NCBI GenBank assembly: GCA_963739435.1
Contig: CAVUAN010000002.1
Span: 1-19,459, forward strand
Direction: 5' to 3'
Length of the DNA stretch: 19,459 bases
From: CAVUAN01 sp963739435
GTDB taxonomy: Bacteria > Acidobacteriota > Thermoanaerobaculia > UBA5066 > Gp7-AA6
Of the stretch, positions 1 to 7,010 are shown piece after piece (the first letter of the stretch is position 1; each line of letters starts with the position of its first letter). The notes beneath the pieces were generated by a model. That model saw nothing but the letters and a program-made list of their open reading frames with translations, was not told the DNA's origin and searched no databases. A program made the position numbers and the translations under genes.

Positions 1-758
1 GGGCGCCCGAATGGAGACGCCCCGCTGGTCGCCGGACGGCGGGCGCCTCGTTTTTTCCGCCAGGCGAACGAGACGCGCGCCGACCTCTGGATGGTCGACG
101 CCACGGGAGGAGTGCCGGACCGACTGACGGCCGGACCGGCCGACGCCGTGGCCCCTTCCTGGTCGCGCGATGAAGAGTCGATCTACTTCGCCTCGCGCCG
201 CTCCGGCGCCTGGCAGGTCTGGAAATTGCGCGTGTCCGACCGCAGCGCGGCCGCTGTCACGCACGACGGCGGGTATGCGGCGAGAGAGTCGCCCGACGGA
301 CGGGCCATGTACTTCACTCGCGCCGGAGCGCCCGGCATCTGGCGGCAGGAAGAGGACGGCAGCCCGGCCTCGCGCGTCGTCGCCGCGCTGGCGCCGAAGG
401 ATTGGGCGAACTGGGAGGTCGGGTCCGACGGCCTGTTTTTCGCGAGCTGTGCGCCGACCACAAGGAGCCCGCGGTCGTCTTTCTGGCCTTCGGATCCTCG
501 CAGCCCGTCCATCTCGCGCAGCTGCCCGAACAGGGCTGGTCAGGGTTCTCGGTGTCGCCCGACGGCTCCTGGATCGTGTACCCGCGCGTCGACCGCCACA
601 CCTGCGACATCCGCCTGATCGAAAACGCGCCCACCCGACGCGACCAGGTCCGCGGCGGAAATTGGCAGCGAGCGCACCCGGCGTCCCGTCGCGGCGAAGA
701 TGGCGTTGCCGACGGCGGGAGCGCACGGGCGGCACGGGCTGCTCCCCGAAGCCCGTAG
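1..758 (+). CDS. PD40/TolB-like beta-propeller protein, C-terminal part, frameshifted
   Basis: This is the 3' part of a WD40-like (PD40/TolB-type) propeller gene whose start lies before the window. Blades are recognisable as TPRWSPDGGRLVF (frame 2, from about 23), then APSWSRDEESIYFASRR and SPDGRAMYFTR (frame 1), then FSVSPDGSWIVYPRVDRHTCDI (split here as FSVSPDGSWIVY and PRVDRHTCDI, frame 3, about 543-615). The reading frame changes twice: near 62-64, where one extra G would restore VFSARANETRADLW, and in the T run at 436-440, where a sixth T would restore GLFFRELCADH. Such propellers are commonly the C-terminal half of acidobacterial CadC-like regulators or Ser/Thr kinases, but the N-terminal half is not visible. 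The ending resembles the DIMLVENF tails of that family, so the native stop is probably near 630-650. The first stop in the last frame is at 758. The end is therefore uncertain and overlaps the convergent oxidoreductase gene. Confidence 0.7.
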
Positions 759-2810
759 GGCGGCTCGAGCTCGGACGACCGTGTGACCTCGACCTGCGGC
801 ATCTCGGCGAGGTCCCAGCGACCGGGAAGTCCGCGAAAGTGTGCTGCTGCGACGCGGCCGTTTTCGAATGCGATCGCGTCCCTTGAGCACATAGGAGAGG
901 CCCCAGGCAACGCCGCTCTCGACTTGCCCCTTGAGGCCCAGCGGGTTGACGACCTGCCCGCAGTCGGCGGCCGTCACGATGCGGTGCACGCGCACGTCCC
1001 CCCCGCGCCGACCGAGACCTCCGCCACGTGCGCGAGCAGCGTGCGGCCGTGGTAGACGTTGCACGCGATCCCGCGGCCCGACCCGGCCGCCCGGGGCGGC
1101 CGGCCACAGGCTTGCCCCACCCCGCCTTCGACGCGGCCAGCTCGAGCACGGCCGCGAGCCGGGAGCGCTGGACCGCTTCTTGAGGCGATCCAGGGGAACG
1201 AGCCCTTCAGCAGCTCGCGCCGCAGGCGCAGCGGATCGCGCCCCGTGGCCGCCGCGACCTCGTCCAAGAACGACTCGCGCGCGAAGACCGACGTTGGGTA
1301 GGCGACGGAGCGCCAGGCGCCCGTGGGGACCGGGGACTTCGACGGGGCTTTGACCGCAGCAAGTTGGCAAACTCGTAGGGCGTGTCGTAGCCACCCCACG
1401 GGTTTTCGTCGTCCGGGTCGACGCTCTCCGGGTCGAACGGCCCGAACATCGTCAGGTGGAAATCCGTCACACCGGTGCGACCAGGCCACGACGTTGCCCG
1501 CCGCGTCGAGCCCCGCTTTCATCTCGTTCAAGGAGGCCGGCTGATACCGGTCGTTCTCGAAATCGTCGCGCCGCGACCAGACGACCTGCACGGGCTTTCC
1601 GATCGCCTTCGAGAGCTCGACGGCCTCGGGCACGTAGTCGTAGTCGAGCCGCCGCCCGAAGCCTCCGCCCAGAAGCGGGACGTGCAGCGTCACCGACTCG
1701 AGCGGGATGCCGAGCAGCTTTGCGGCCGCGGCCTGGGCCTCGTTGGGACACTGGGTCCCGACACGGATCTCGCAGCGCCCGTCCCGGGCGTCGGCGAAAC
1801 AGTTCATCGGCTCGACGGGCGCGTGAGCCTGAAAGGAGTAGCGGTACGTGGCTTCCAGCCGACGCGGGGCGCCGGCAAAAGCCTTTGCGAAGTCTCCCTG
1901 CGAGCGCGTCACGCGGCCGCCCCTGCCCGCCTCCTCGAGGCGCTTCCAGTAGGTCTCGGTCGAGTCGCCGCGGTTTGCGCCCTCGTCCCAGACGACCTCG
2001 AGCGCGTCGCGCCCGCAGAAGGCGGCCCACGTGTCGTCGGCCACGACGGCAATTCCCGTCGTCAGACGCACCACGTCGCGCACCCCGCGAACAGCCTTTG
2101 CCTTTGCCGCTTCGAACGAGACCGCCTTGCCCCACGGCACGGGCGAGCGCGCGACGGCCGCGACGAGGGCGCCGGGCGGCCGCGCATCGAGGCCGTAGAC
2201 GGCGGCGCCCGTGACGATCGCCGGGCCGTCCACGCGCTTGACCCGCGTGCCCGAGCAGGCGGAAGTCCTTCGGGTCCTTCAGGGGCGGCTCCGTCGGAAC
2301 CGGCAACTTCGCCGCGATCGCGACGAGCTCGCCGTAGCCGGCGCGGCGGCCCGTCCCGCCGTGCAGGACGGCCGCGTTCTCCGCCCGGCACTCGTCCACC
2401 GGGACACCCCACGTCCTGGCCGCCGCCTCCCGCAGCATCTCGCGGGCGGCGGCCCCGGCCTTGCGCAGCGGCAGCCAGTAGTCCGCGACGCTCGAGGAGC
2501 CGCTCGTGCGCATGCCGGGGTACTTCGCTCCGGGGGTCGCGTGCACGATCGGATCGTCGACCAGTCGGCCTCGAGCTCCTCGGCCAGGATCATCGCGAGC
2601 GAGGTGCGGGCGCCCTGCCCCATCTCCGAGCGCGCCGCGACGAGCGTGACGGCCGCCGGCCGTCGACGCGAGCCACTTGTTGGGCGCAAAGGGCGACGGC
2701 TCGCCGGCGCCTGCGGGAGGCTGCCTGGCCCCGAGCACGGCACGCGCAGCACGAGCGCGGCGCCGGACGAGCGCGCTGAGCCTCAGGAAGTCCCGCCGCG
2801 AGGCGCTCAT
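640..2810 (-). pseudogene. Molybdopterin-binding subunit of xanthine dehydrogenase / isoquinoline 1-oxidoreductase family, multiply frameshifted
   Basis: This is the large catalytic subunit of a two-component molybdenum hydroxylase (IorB-like, COG1529), expected to hydroxylate N-heterocycles or oxidise aldehydes. The ATG at 2810 follows a GGAGG and opens with a Tat motif (SRRDFLRLS), so periplasmic export is likely. In order: APNKWLAS and SEMGQGARTSLAMILAEEL (about 2690-2570), YPGMRTSGSSSVADYWLPL (about 2520-2465), the GGGFGRRLDYDYVPEAVEL cofactor-binding stretch (about 1675-1615), FHLTMFGPFDPESVDPDDEN (about 1465-1405), GRGIACNVYHGRTLLAHVAE (about 1080-1025), VHRIVTAADCGQVVNPLGL (about 985-930) and the terminal AVGNAIFAATGRRVRSLPI (about 720-665). 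These lie in all three minus frames, with roughly ten switches. Family residues survive in each frame, so decay is very recent or the breaks are sequence errors. The 3' end near 640 is estimated. The Fe-S partner gene is immediately upstream. Confidence 0.8.
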
Positions 2811-3272
2811 GCTCTGCCTCCGGATCGCCGCCGCGCGGTGCACCGCCCGGCGCATCCGCGGGTAGCTCCCGCAGCGGCAGACGTGGTCGGCGAAGGCGCG
2901 TCGACGTCCGCGTCCGACGGCCGGGGCTTCTCGACGAGGAGGGCGGCCGCCTCGAGGATCATCCCGGGCTGGCAGTAGCCGCACTGCGCGACGTCCTCAT
3001 CGAGCCAGGCCCGCTGGCACGGGTGGCCCCGTCGGGGAAAGCCCCTCGATCGTCGTGATGCGCCGGCCGACGGCCTCCTGGACGGGGAGCCTGGCACGAT
3101 CGCACGGCCTTCCTGCCGTCCAAGACCGTGCACGCTCCGCAGACGCCGACCCCGCACCCGTACTTGGTGCCGGTCAACCTCAGACCGTCGCGAGGACCCA
3201 GAGCATCGGCGTGTCGGGCGCGGCTTCCACCTCGCGTGTCTGCCCGTTGATCGAAAGCCGGAATTTCGGCAT
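2807..3272 (-). pseudogene. [2Fe-2S] subunit of the molybdenum hydroxylase (IorA/CoxS-like), frameshifted
   Basis: This is the small electron-transfer subunit with two [2Fe-2S] clusters. It passes electrons from the molybdopterin subunit encoded next. The start MPKFRLSINGQTREVEAAPD at 3272 has AGGAGG at 3278-3283, five bases upstream. The plant-ferredoxin-type cluster CGVGVCGAC plus RSCQ and the C-terminal cluster QCGYCQPGMI plus CRCGSYPRMR are all present, so all eight ligand cysteines can be found. They sit in different frames. One C is missing around 3190 (MLWVL then RDGLRLTGTKYG), and further switches occur near 3090, 3030 and 2895. The frame of QCGYC ends at TGA 2809-2807, overlapping the ATG of the next gene (ATGA), as expected for coupled translation. 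No FAD (CoxM-type) subunit is nearby, which fits the two-subunit isoquinoline-oxidoreductase layout. Confidence 0.82.
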
Positions 3273-3292
3273 CGGCTCCTCCTATCCGTGCA

Positions 3293-3366
3293 TACGTCAG
3301 GAGGCGCCGATGATCCCGAGGTCTCTCCGAGGGTTCGCCGAGGGCCGAGGTGGACAGCCTGACGTA
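3293..3366. promoter_or_regulatory. Putative operator: 9-bp inverted repeat enclosing phased CCGAGG repeats
   Basis: TACGTCAGG (3293-3301) and CCTGACGTA (3358-3366) form an exact 9-bp inverted repeat. Between them CCGAGG occurs at 3316, 3327, 3338 and 3345. The first three are spaced 11 bp apart, about one helical turn. The block lies 21-94 bases upstream of the Fe-S subunit start, where promoter and operator would be expected. A regulatory role is inferred from position and pattern only. Confidence 0.35.
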
Positions 3367-3379
3367 ACGCCTCGCGTGA

Positions 3380-3406
3380 GCCCCGGCGGCGGCCCGCTGC
3401 CGGGGC
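3380..3406 (-). terminator. Strong GC hairpin after the small membrane protein gene
   Basis: An 11-bp stem (GCCCCGGCGGC pairing with GCTGCCGGGGC, one G-T wobble) encloses a 5-base loop. It starts 37 bases after the stop of the 3443-3808 gene. There is no T run after it on the minus strand, so it would be a weak or factor-assisted terminator, or simply an RNA structure between the two transcription units. Confidence 0.35.
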
Positions 3407-3442
3407 GACTTCCTATTGAAACACAGCGTTGAGAAAGTCCGG

Positions 3443-3808
3443 CTAGGTCCGCGCGGGTTGAGCGATTCTTTCCGATTGCTTCTGAGTGGCGTAACCGACG
3501 ATCGCCCCGACGATCGCGCCCGGCAGCATGATCTCGAAAGAGAAGTGCTTGCCGGTCTCGGATGGCATGGCCGCAACCCCGTAGGCCAGCAGCAGGCCGA
3601 CGGCCAGGCCGAACGCGATTCCGAGAGGCAGCGAGTTCACTTTCTTCGCGAACCAGCCGATCAGGACCCCGGCAAGCAGGCCCTTGAAGGTCGAGCCGAG
3701 GACGATGCCGAGAATCATGGGACGGACCTCGGGCGTGAACCACGCCGTAAGGCCGTCCAAAATGCCGAGAAGCCCCCCGAGGACCAAGCCGAAGACAACC
3801 TTGTTCAT
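3443..3808 (-). CDS. Small multi-pass membrane protein, function unknown
   Basis: The product has 121 residues and is almost entirely hydrophobic, with four probable membrane segments: about 4-22 (VVFGLVLGGLLGILDGL), 31-50 (MILGIVLGSTFKGLLAGVLI), 60-80 (PLGIAFGLAVGLLLAYGVA) and 92-107 (IMLPGAIVGAIVGYAT). Glycines recur at 3-4 residue spacing (GLVLGGLLG, GAIVGAIVG), a glycine-zipper pattern that favours tight helix packing. The ATG at 3808 is preceded by AGGAGGG at good spacing. It lies 76 bases downstream of the kinase gene on the same strand, and a GC hairpin follows it. I do not recognise a named family. Whether it belongs to the sigma/kinase transcription unit is unknown. Confidence 0.8.
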   Translation of the reverse strand: MNKVVFGLVLGGLLGILDGLTAWFTPEVRPMILGIVLGSTFKGLLAGVLIGWFAKKVNSLPLGIAFGLAVGLLLAYGVAAMPSETGKHFSFEIMLPGAIVGAIVGYATQKQSERIAQPART

Positions 3809-3884
3809 CGTTTACCCTCCTGGCATTCTCTTACACGCCCGCAAAGAATCCTTGAGCAGGCCGCATCCCTTCTTTCAGCACCTG

Positions 3885-4811
3885 CTAGCGCCCCAGAAAC
3901 AGAATCAACACGCTGCGGATGGCCAGGTAGGTGAGAACGAGGACGATCGCCATCCTGTGGCGCGCGGCGAATCGGCCGGCCCGCTCGAGAACGCTCTCGC
4001 GGTGCGCCTCGGGCACACCACCGTCGAGAAAGCGGCCCACGTCGGCCGAGAGGGCTGCCGCGTCGCCATAGCGCGCCGCGCGATCGGCCGCCATGGCCCG
4101 GGCCGCGACCGATTCCAGCGGCTTCGGCGCCGCCCCTGGACCGGCCTCCAGCAGAAAGGCCAGGATCGCCCCCAGCGCGAAGACATCTGTTCGCTCGTCC
4201 ACGAGGTCGGTTCGCCCGCCCGCCTGCTCCGGCGCCATGAAGGCGCGCGTTCCCAGGACGGTGCCGCCCGGCTCAGCCGGTTCCCCGCGCCTTCGGGCCA
4301 GGCCCCAGTCGAGAACCAGCACTTCTCCGAAAGAACCGATCATCACGTTGTCGGGCTTCAGGTCGCGGTGGATCACTCCGTTGGAATGGGCGAAAGCCAC
4401 GGCATCACAGACCTTCTGGAAAATGCGCAGCCGGTCCGGCAGGGCGGTCGAGGCGGCCCTTCGCGACAGAGGCTCGCCGCGAACGAGCTTCATGGCGTAG
4501 TAAACACGGCCGTCGGGGAGCGTGCCCGCGTCGTGCACGGGCACGATGCCGGGGTGCTCGAGCAGCGCCACAACGCGGGCCTCCTGGAGCAGGCGATCGG
4601 TATCGGCCGGGTCGGCCTCGGACAGCGTCAGGACCTTGAGCGCGACGTCCCGTCCGAGCACGGAGTCGACAGCCCTGTACACGGTGCCCATGCCGCCCCG
4701 CCCGATCTCCTCGAGGATCCCGTAGCGCGTGCCGGAGGTCTCCGGCGTGTCCGCAGCGCGGCGCAGGCGCCGGAGAGTCGCGTCCGAAAGAATGCGACCG
4801 CCGTCGGCCAT
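3885..4811 (-). CDS. Membrane-anchored Ser/Thr protein kinase (Hanks type), compact C-lobe
   Basis: A Hanks-type kinase of 308 residues from the ATG at 4811, which follows GAGAGG and lies 10 bases after the sigma-factor stop. An in-frame ATG at 4850 would overlap the sigma gene and is less likely. The P-loop is GRGGMGTV (37-44), the ATP-binding Lys is in VALKV (K59), the catalytic loop HRDLKPDN (148-155), the metal motif DWG (168-170, instead of DFG) and APE 193-195. The C-lobe is short: DVFALGAILAFLLEAG (209-224) runs almost directly into the ESVAARAMAADRAARYGDA helix, so about 25-30 residues usual around helix G seem absent. One membrane helix (about 284-305) ends four residues before the stop, so there is no extracellular sensor domain. 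The gene is co-directional with and adjacent to the ECF sigma factor, its likely substrate or partner. Confidence 0.9.
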   Translation of the reverse strand: MADGGRILSDATLRRLRRAADTPETSGTRYGILEEIGRGGMGTVYRAVDSVLGRDVALKVLTLSEADPADTDRLLQEARVVALLEHPGIVPVHDAGTLPDGRVYYAMKLVRGEPLSRRAASTALPDRLRIFQKVCDAVAFAHSNGVIHRDLKPDNVMIGSFGEVLVLDWGLARRRGEPAEPGGTVLGTRAFMAPEQAGGRTDLVDERTDVFALGAILAFLLEAGPGAAPKPLESVAARAMAADRAARYGDAAALSADVGRFLDGGVPEAHRESVLERAGRFAARHRMAIVLVLTYLAIRSVLILFLGR

Positions 4812-4821
4812 CGCCGGCCTC

Positions 4822-5574
4822 TCAGGCCGTGTCCCGCCCCAGGATGGCACGAGCCTCCTCGCGGAATTCCCTCTCGCTGCCCGTGATCGCCCGCAGCCTC
4901 TCCAGGACGAGGCGTCGGAAGTTGCGCCGTGCGAATGCGAGCTGTGTCAGAACCTCCGACTCGGAAACCCCGTGCTCGCGGGCCAGATCGGCGTACCCCT
5001 GTTCGCCCGACGGGCCGGGATCGAGGTCATAGCGCTCGAAGAGCAGAAAGGCGAGGTCCCTTCCCCGCCGGGCGCAGTCCTCGCGCAACGCCTCGACGCT
5101 CAGTCCGAAGAGTGACCGCACCGTCTCGGCCTGAAAGAACTCCTCGAGCGACTGTTGGGCGGGAACATCGAGCACGGCAAGCTCTCCCTCGGCCGCCGAG
5201 TAGTCCAGCGCCAGCAGGGGCGAGCCCGGGTCTCGTTTCTGCCGGCGCGCCGCCTTGCGCTCGTTCGACACGAAACCATCGAGGCAGACCCGGAGGTAGG
5301 TCCGGAAGCTGCCCTTCTCGGGTTCGTAGGAGGACAAGAAATCCTTCTCGAACGCGCGGGCAAAGAAGCCCTGAGTCAGGTCCTTGGCCTCTTCGTTGTC
5401 AGCGCCCCACTTGTGCCGGATTGCTTTGTAGACGGGTTTCCAGTACGTCTCGACGAGAGACCCAAACCCGCGCTCGCGCTCGGCGGCATCGGCGGACCCC
5501 GCCGCCAGAACCGCCGAGCGGCGCGTCGTCGGAAAGCGGCTCCGCGGCCCGCCGATGTCCGTGTCGTCCCTCAT
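4822..5574 (-). CDS. ECF-type RNA polymerase sigma factor paired with a kinase
   Basis: This 250-residue sigma-70 family protein resembles the ECF type found in Planctomycetes and Acidobacteria, with a conserved FPTTRRSAVLAA start (14-25). Region 2 covers about 35-110, including YWKPVYKAIRH, EEAKDLTQGFFARAFE (61-76) and the FRTYLRVCLDGFVSNERKAA core-binding/-10 segment. Region 4 is the C-terminal helix-turn-helix around YADLAREHGVSESEVLTQLAFARRNFRR (here split as YADLAREHGVSES and EVLTQLAFARRNF, 194-219). In the DLTQxFF motif the usual Glu is Gly69. No anti-sigma factor is present. Instead a kinase gene follows after 10 bases, as in phosphorylation-activated pairs such as EcfP-PknT of Vibrio parahaemolyticus. 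Control by phosphorylation is inferred by analogy. The start has no clear Shine-Dalgarno and sits 15 bases after the cupin stop, suggesting coupled translation. Confidence 0.88.
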   Translation of the reverse strand: MRDDTDIGGPRSRFPTTRRSAVLAAGSADAAERERGFGSLVETYWKPVYKAIRHKWGADNEEAKDLTQGFFARAFEKDFLSSYEPEKGSFRTYLRVCLDGFVSNERKAARRQKRDPGSPLLALDYSAAEGELAVLDVPAQQSLEEFFQAETVRSLFGLSVEALREDCARRGRDLAFLLFERYDLDPGPSGEQGYADLAREHGVSESEVLTQLAFARRNFRRLVLERLRAITGSEREFREEARAILGRDTA

Positions 5575-5589
5575 CCGGACAGGACCACG

Positions 5590-5955
5590 CTAGATGCGCT
5601 CCAGGACGGGCACGGTGCGCTCGTTGACGACGTTGCCCGTGTTGAGGGTGGATTTCGGCTCGAGGAGCAGCACGTGGGCTTCTTCCCTGGCCTCGGGCTT
5701 GTGCTCGACCCCTCTCGGAACCACGAAGAACTCTCCCGGATCCAGGACGACGTCGTTGTCGTGCAGGTGGATCGTGAGCCGCCCGAAGAGCACCAGGAAG
5801 AGCTCGTCCTCGTTGTCGTGATGGTGCCAGACGAACTCGCCTCTTATCTTGACGAGCTTGACGTAGGAGTCGTTGACCTCGCCCACGATCTTCGGCTGGT
5901 ACACGGCGGAAAAGCTTGCGAGCTTCGCCGCGAGGTTCACCTTCTCGATCGTCAT
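5590..5955 (-). CDS. Small cupin-fold protein
   Basis: A single-domain cupin of 121 residues. Cupin motif 1 is GEFVWHHHDNEDELFLVLFG (39-58), giving metal ligands H44, H46 and E51. Motif 2 is DPGEFFVVPRGVEHKP (72-87), with ligand H85. A complete 3-His/1-Glu site is therefore present, and the protein is expected to bind a divalent metal in the cytoplasm. The substrate is not evident. Close relatives are annotated simply as cupin-domain proteins or mannose-6-phosphate-isomerase-like. The ATG at 5955 overlaps the stop of the GNAT gene (ATGA), so translation is probably coupled. The sigma-factor gene starts 15 bases after the stop. Confidence 0.87.
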   Translation of the reverse strand: MTIEKVNLAAKLASFSAVYQPKIVGEVNDSYVKLVKIRGEFVWHHHDNEDELFLVLFGRLTIHLHDNDVVLDPGEFFVVPRGVEHKPEAREEAHVLLLEPKSTLNTGNVVNERTVPVLERI

Positions 5956-6395
5956 GGAGTTCCCCCTTTTATAGTGACGGTGTCGACGTCGAGCCAGCAG
6001 GGGACGGACGTCAGAAACGTGAAGCCCATGCGCTCGTAAAACCCCTTTGCCGTGCTCCGGCTGTCGAGGTAGATCCGCCGCACCCCCTGTTCGCGCGCGC
6101 GGGCCGCGAGCCAGGCAATCATCTCCCGGCCCCTCCCCCGGCCCCGCTCCCCCTGGCTCGTTACGAGGTCGTCGACGAAAAAGTGCTCGCCGCGCGAGAG
6201 CGTGTGCGACCGGCGCACCCCGGCCAGACACACCAGCGCGTCTCCCTCGAACCCGCCGTAGAGGCGGTAACCCTCGACCTGCTGGCGCCGAACCTCGGGG
6301 AGGAAGGAGGCCTCTCCGATCCGGTCGCGCAGCTGGCTCATCAGCGCAAACGCCGCGTTCAGCTCCGGGTCGGTCGTCAACTCCCGGATTTGCAT
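5952..6395 (-). CDS. GNAT family N-acetyltransferase
   Basis: This 147-residue protein fills the GNAT fold. The beta-4 strand is HFFVDDLVTS (71-80), the acetyl-CoA pyrophosphate loop RGRGRG follows the R/Q-x-x-G-x-G/A pattern at 84-89, and the C-terminal motif B is STAKGFYERMGF (114-125) with the conserved Tyr120. The acceptor (small amine, peptide or protein N-terminus) cannot be told. The start MQIREL at 6395 overlaps the DinB gene end by 19 bases and has only a weak purine stretch upstream. Longer readings in this frame run through DinB coding sequence and lack GNAT similarity, so this start is preferred. The stop overlaps the cupin start (ATGA). Confidence 0.88.
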   Translation of the reverse strand: MQIRELTTDPELNAAFALMSQLRDRIGEASFLPEVRRQQVEGYRLYGGFEGDALVCLAGVRRSHTLSRGEHFFVDDLVTSQGERGRGRGREMIAWLAARAREQGVRRIYLDSRSTAKGFYERMGFTFLTSVPCWLDVDTVTIKGGTP

Positions 6396-6958
6396 CCGTT
6401 TCCGTCTTCGGGCAGGGGCAGGCTGCGGGCGCGCACTTCCTCGGATGTCAGGCCGTAGATCGGCGGGGTCGCGACGCCCAGCATCGAAAGAAGCAGGTAG
6501 AGCTGGCCGCGGTGGTGAATCTCGTGCTCGACCATCAGGCGCAGCCACTTTCCGACCGCCAGCTTCGCGCCGCCCGGCGTCTCGCATTTTTCGAGGAGGT
6601 CGGCGTCGGTCAGGCGCTGGAAATTCTCCATCGCCTCCTCGTGCAAACGGTCGAGGTAGGCCTTGACCCCTTCGAGGCCGGCTGCCAGCTCGGCGCCGTG
6701 ACCCGGGTACCGGGAGGTCCGGCCCGAAATGTTCTCGGCGTACATCCAGCGCTCGATGCCGGCGAGATGCCGGACGATGTCGCCCGGAGAGAATTTGCCC
6801 GGTTTCCAGGTCCACTCGAGATGCTCTGCCGGGATGACGGCGACGACGCGCCGCGTGCGCTCACGCACCTTTTCCCAGTAGTCGAGGAACCCGGCCGCAG
6901 TCCGAACCTCCACGGCGACAGAATATACATACGGCGCGGGTTCCGAATCCCGGTCCAC
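6377..6958 (-). CDS. DinB/YfiT-like four-helix metalloenzyme
   Basis: A 193-residue DinB-superfamily protein (DinB_2 type). The family uses a four-helix bundle with a three-His metal site, often for thiol (bacillithiol or mycothiol) dependent transferase reactions. Candidate ligands are H64 in DIVRHLAGIE and H145 and H149 in EHEIHHRGQLY. The DinB fold starts at about residue 20 (AAGFLDYWEKVRERT). The first 15 codons contain an unusually AT-rich run, so translation may really start at the GTG at 6913. The ATG at 6958 is kept because neither start has a clear Shine-Dalgarno. It is the first gene of the tight minus-strand array DinB-GNAT-cupin-sigma-kinase and is divergent from the PhzF gene. 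Confidence 0.85.
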   Translation of the reverse strand: MDRDSEPAPYVYSVAVEVRTAAGFLDYWEKVRERTRRVVAVIPAEHLEWTWKPGKFSPGDIVRHLAGIERWMYAENISGRTSRYPGHGAELAAGLEGVKAYLDRLHEEAMENFQRLTDADLLEKCETPGGAKLAVGKWLRLMVEHEIHHRGQLYLLLSMLGVATPPIYGLTSEEVRARSLPLPEDGNGCKSGS

Positions 6959-7010
6959 TTTCGCCCCTGTGGCTCTTGGAAGCCTCGGCCGGTCGGGCTA
7001 CAAGACAGGC

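Noticed and set aside
436..445. Programmed frameshift at the T run in the propeller gene
   Set aside because: There is no slippery heptamer plus downstream structure, and the neighbourhood has many other one-base shifts, so an indel error is the simpler reading.
1475..2779. 434-codon plus-strand open frame opposite the molybdopterin subunit
   Set aside because: The conserved molybdenum hydroxylase motifs are all on the minus strand. The plus frame is Arg/Ala/Pro-rich and featureless.
3684..4886. 400-codon plus-strand open frame opposite the kinase gene
   Set aside because: It is antisense to a gene with all kinase motifs. The product is low-complexity and Arg/Gly-rich with no domain; long antisense frames are expected at this GC content.
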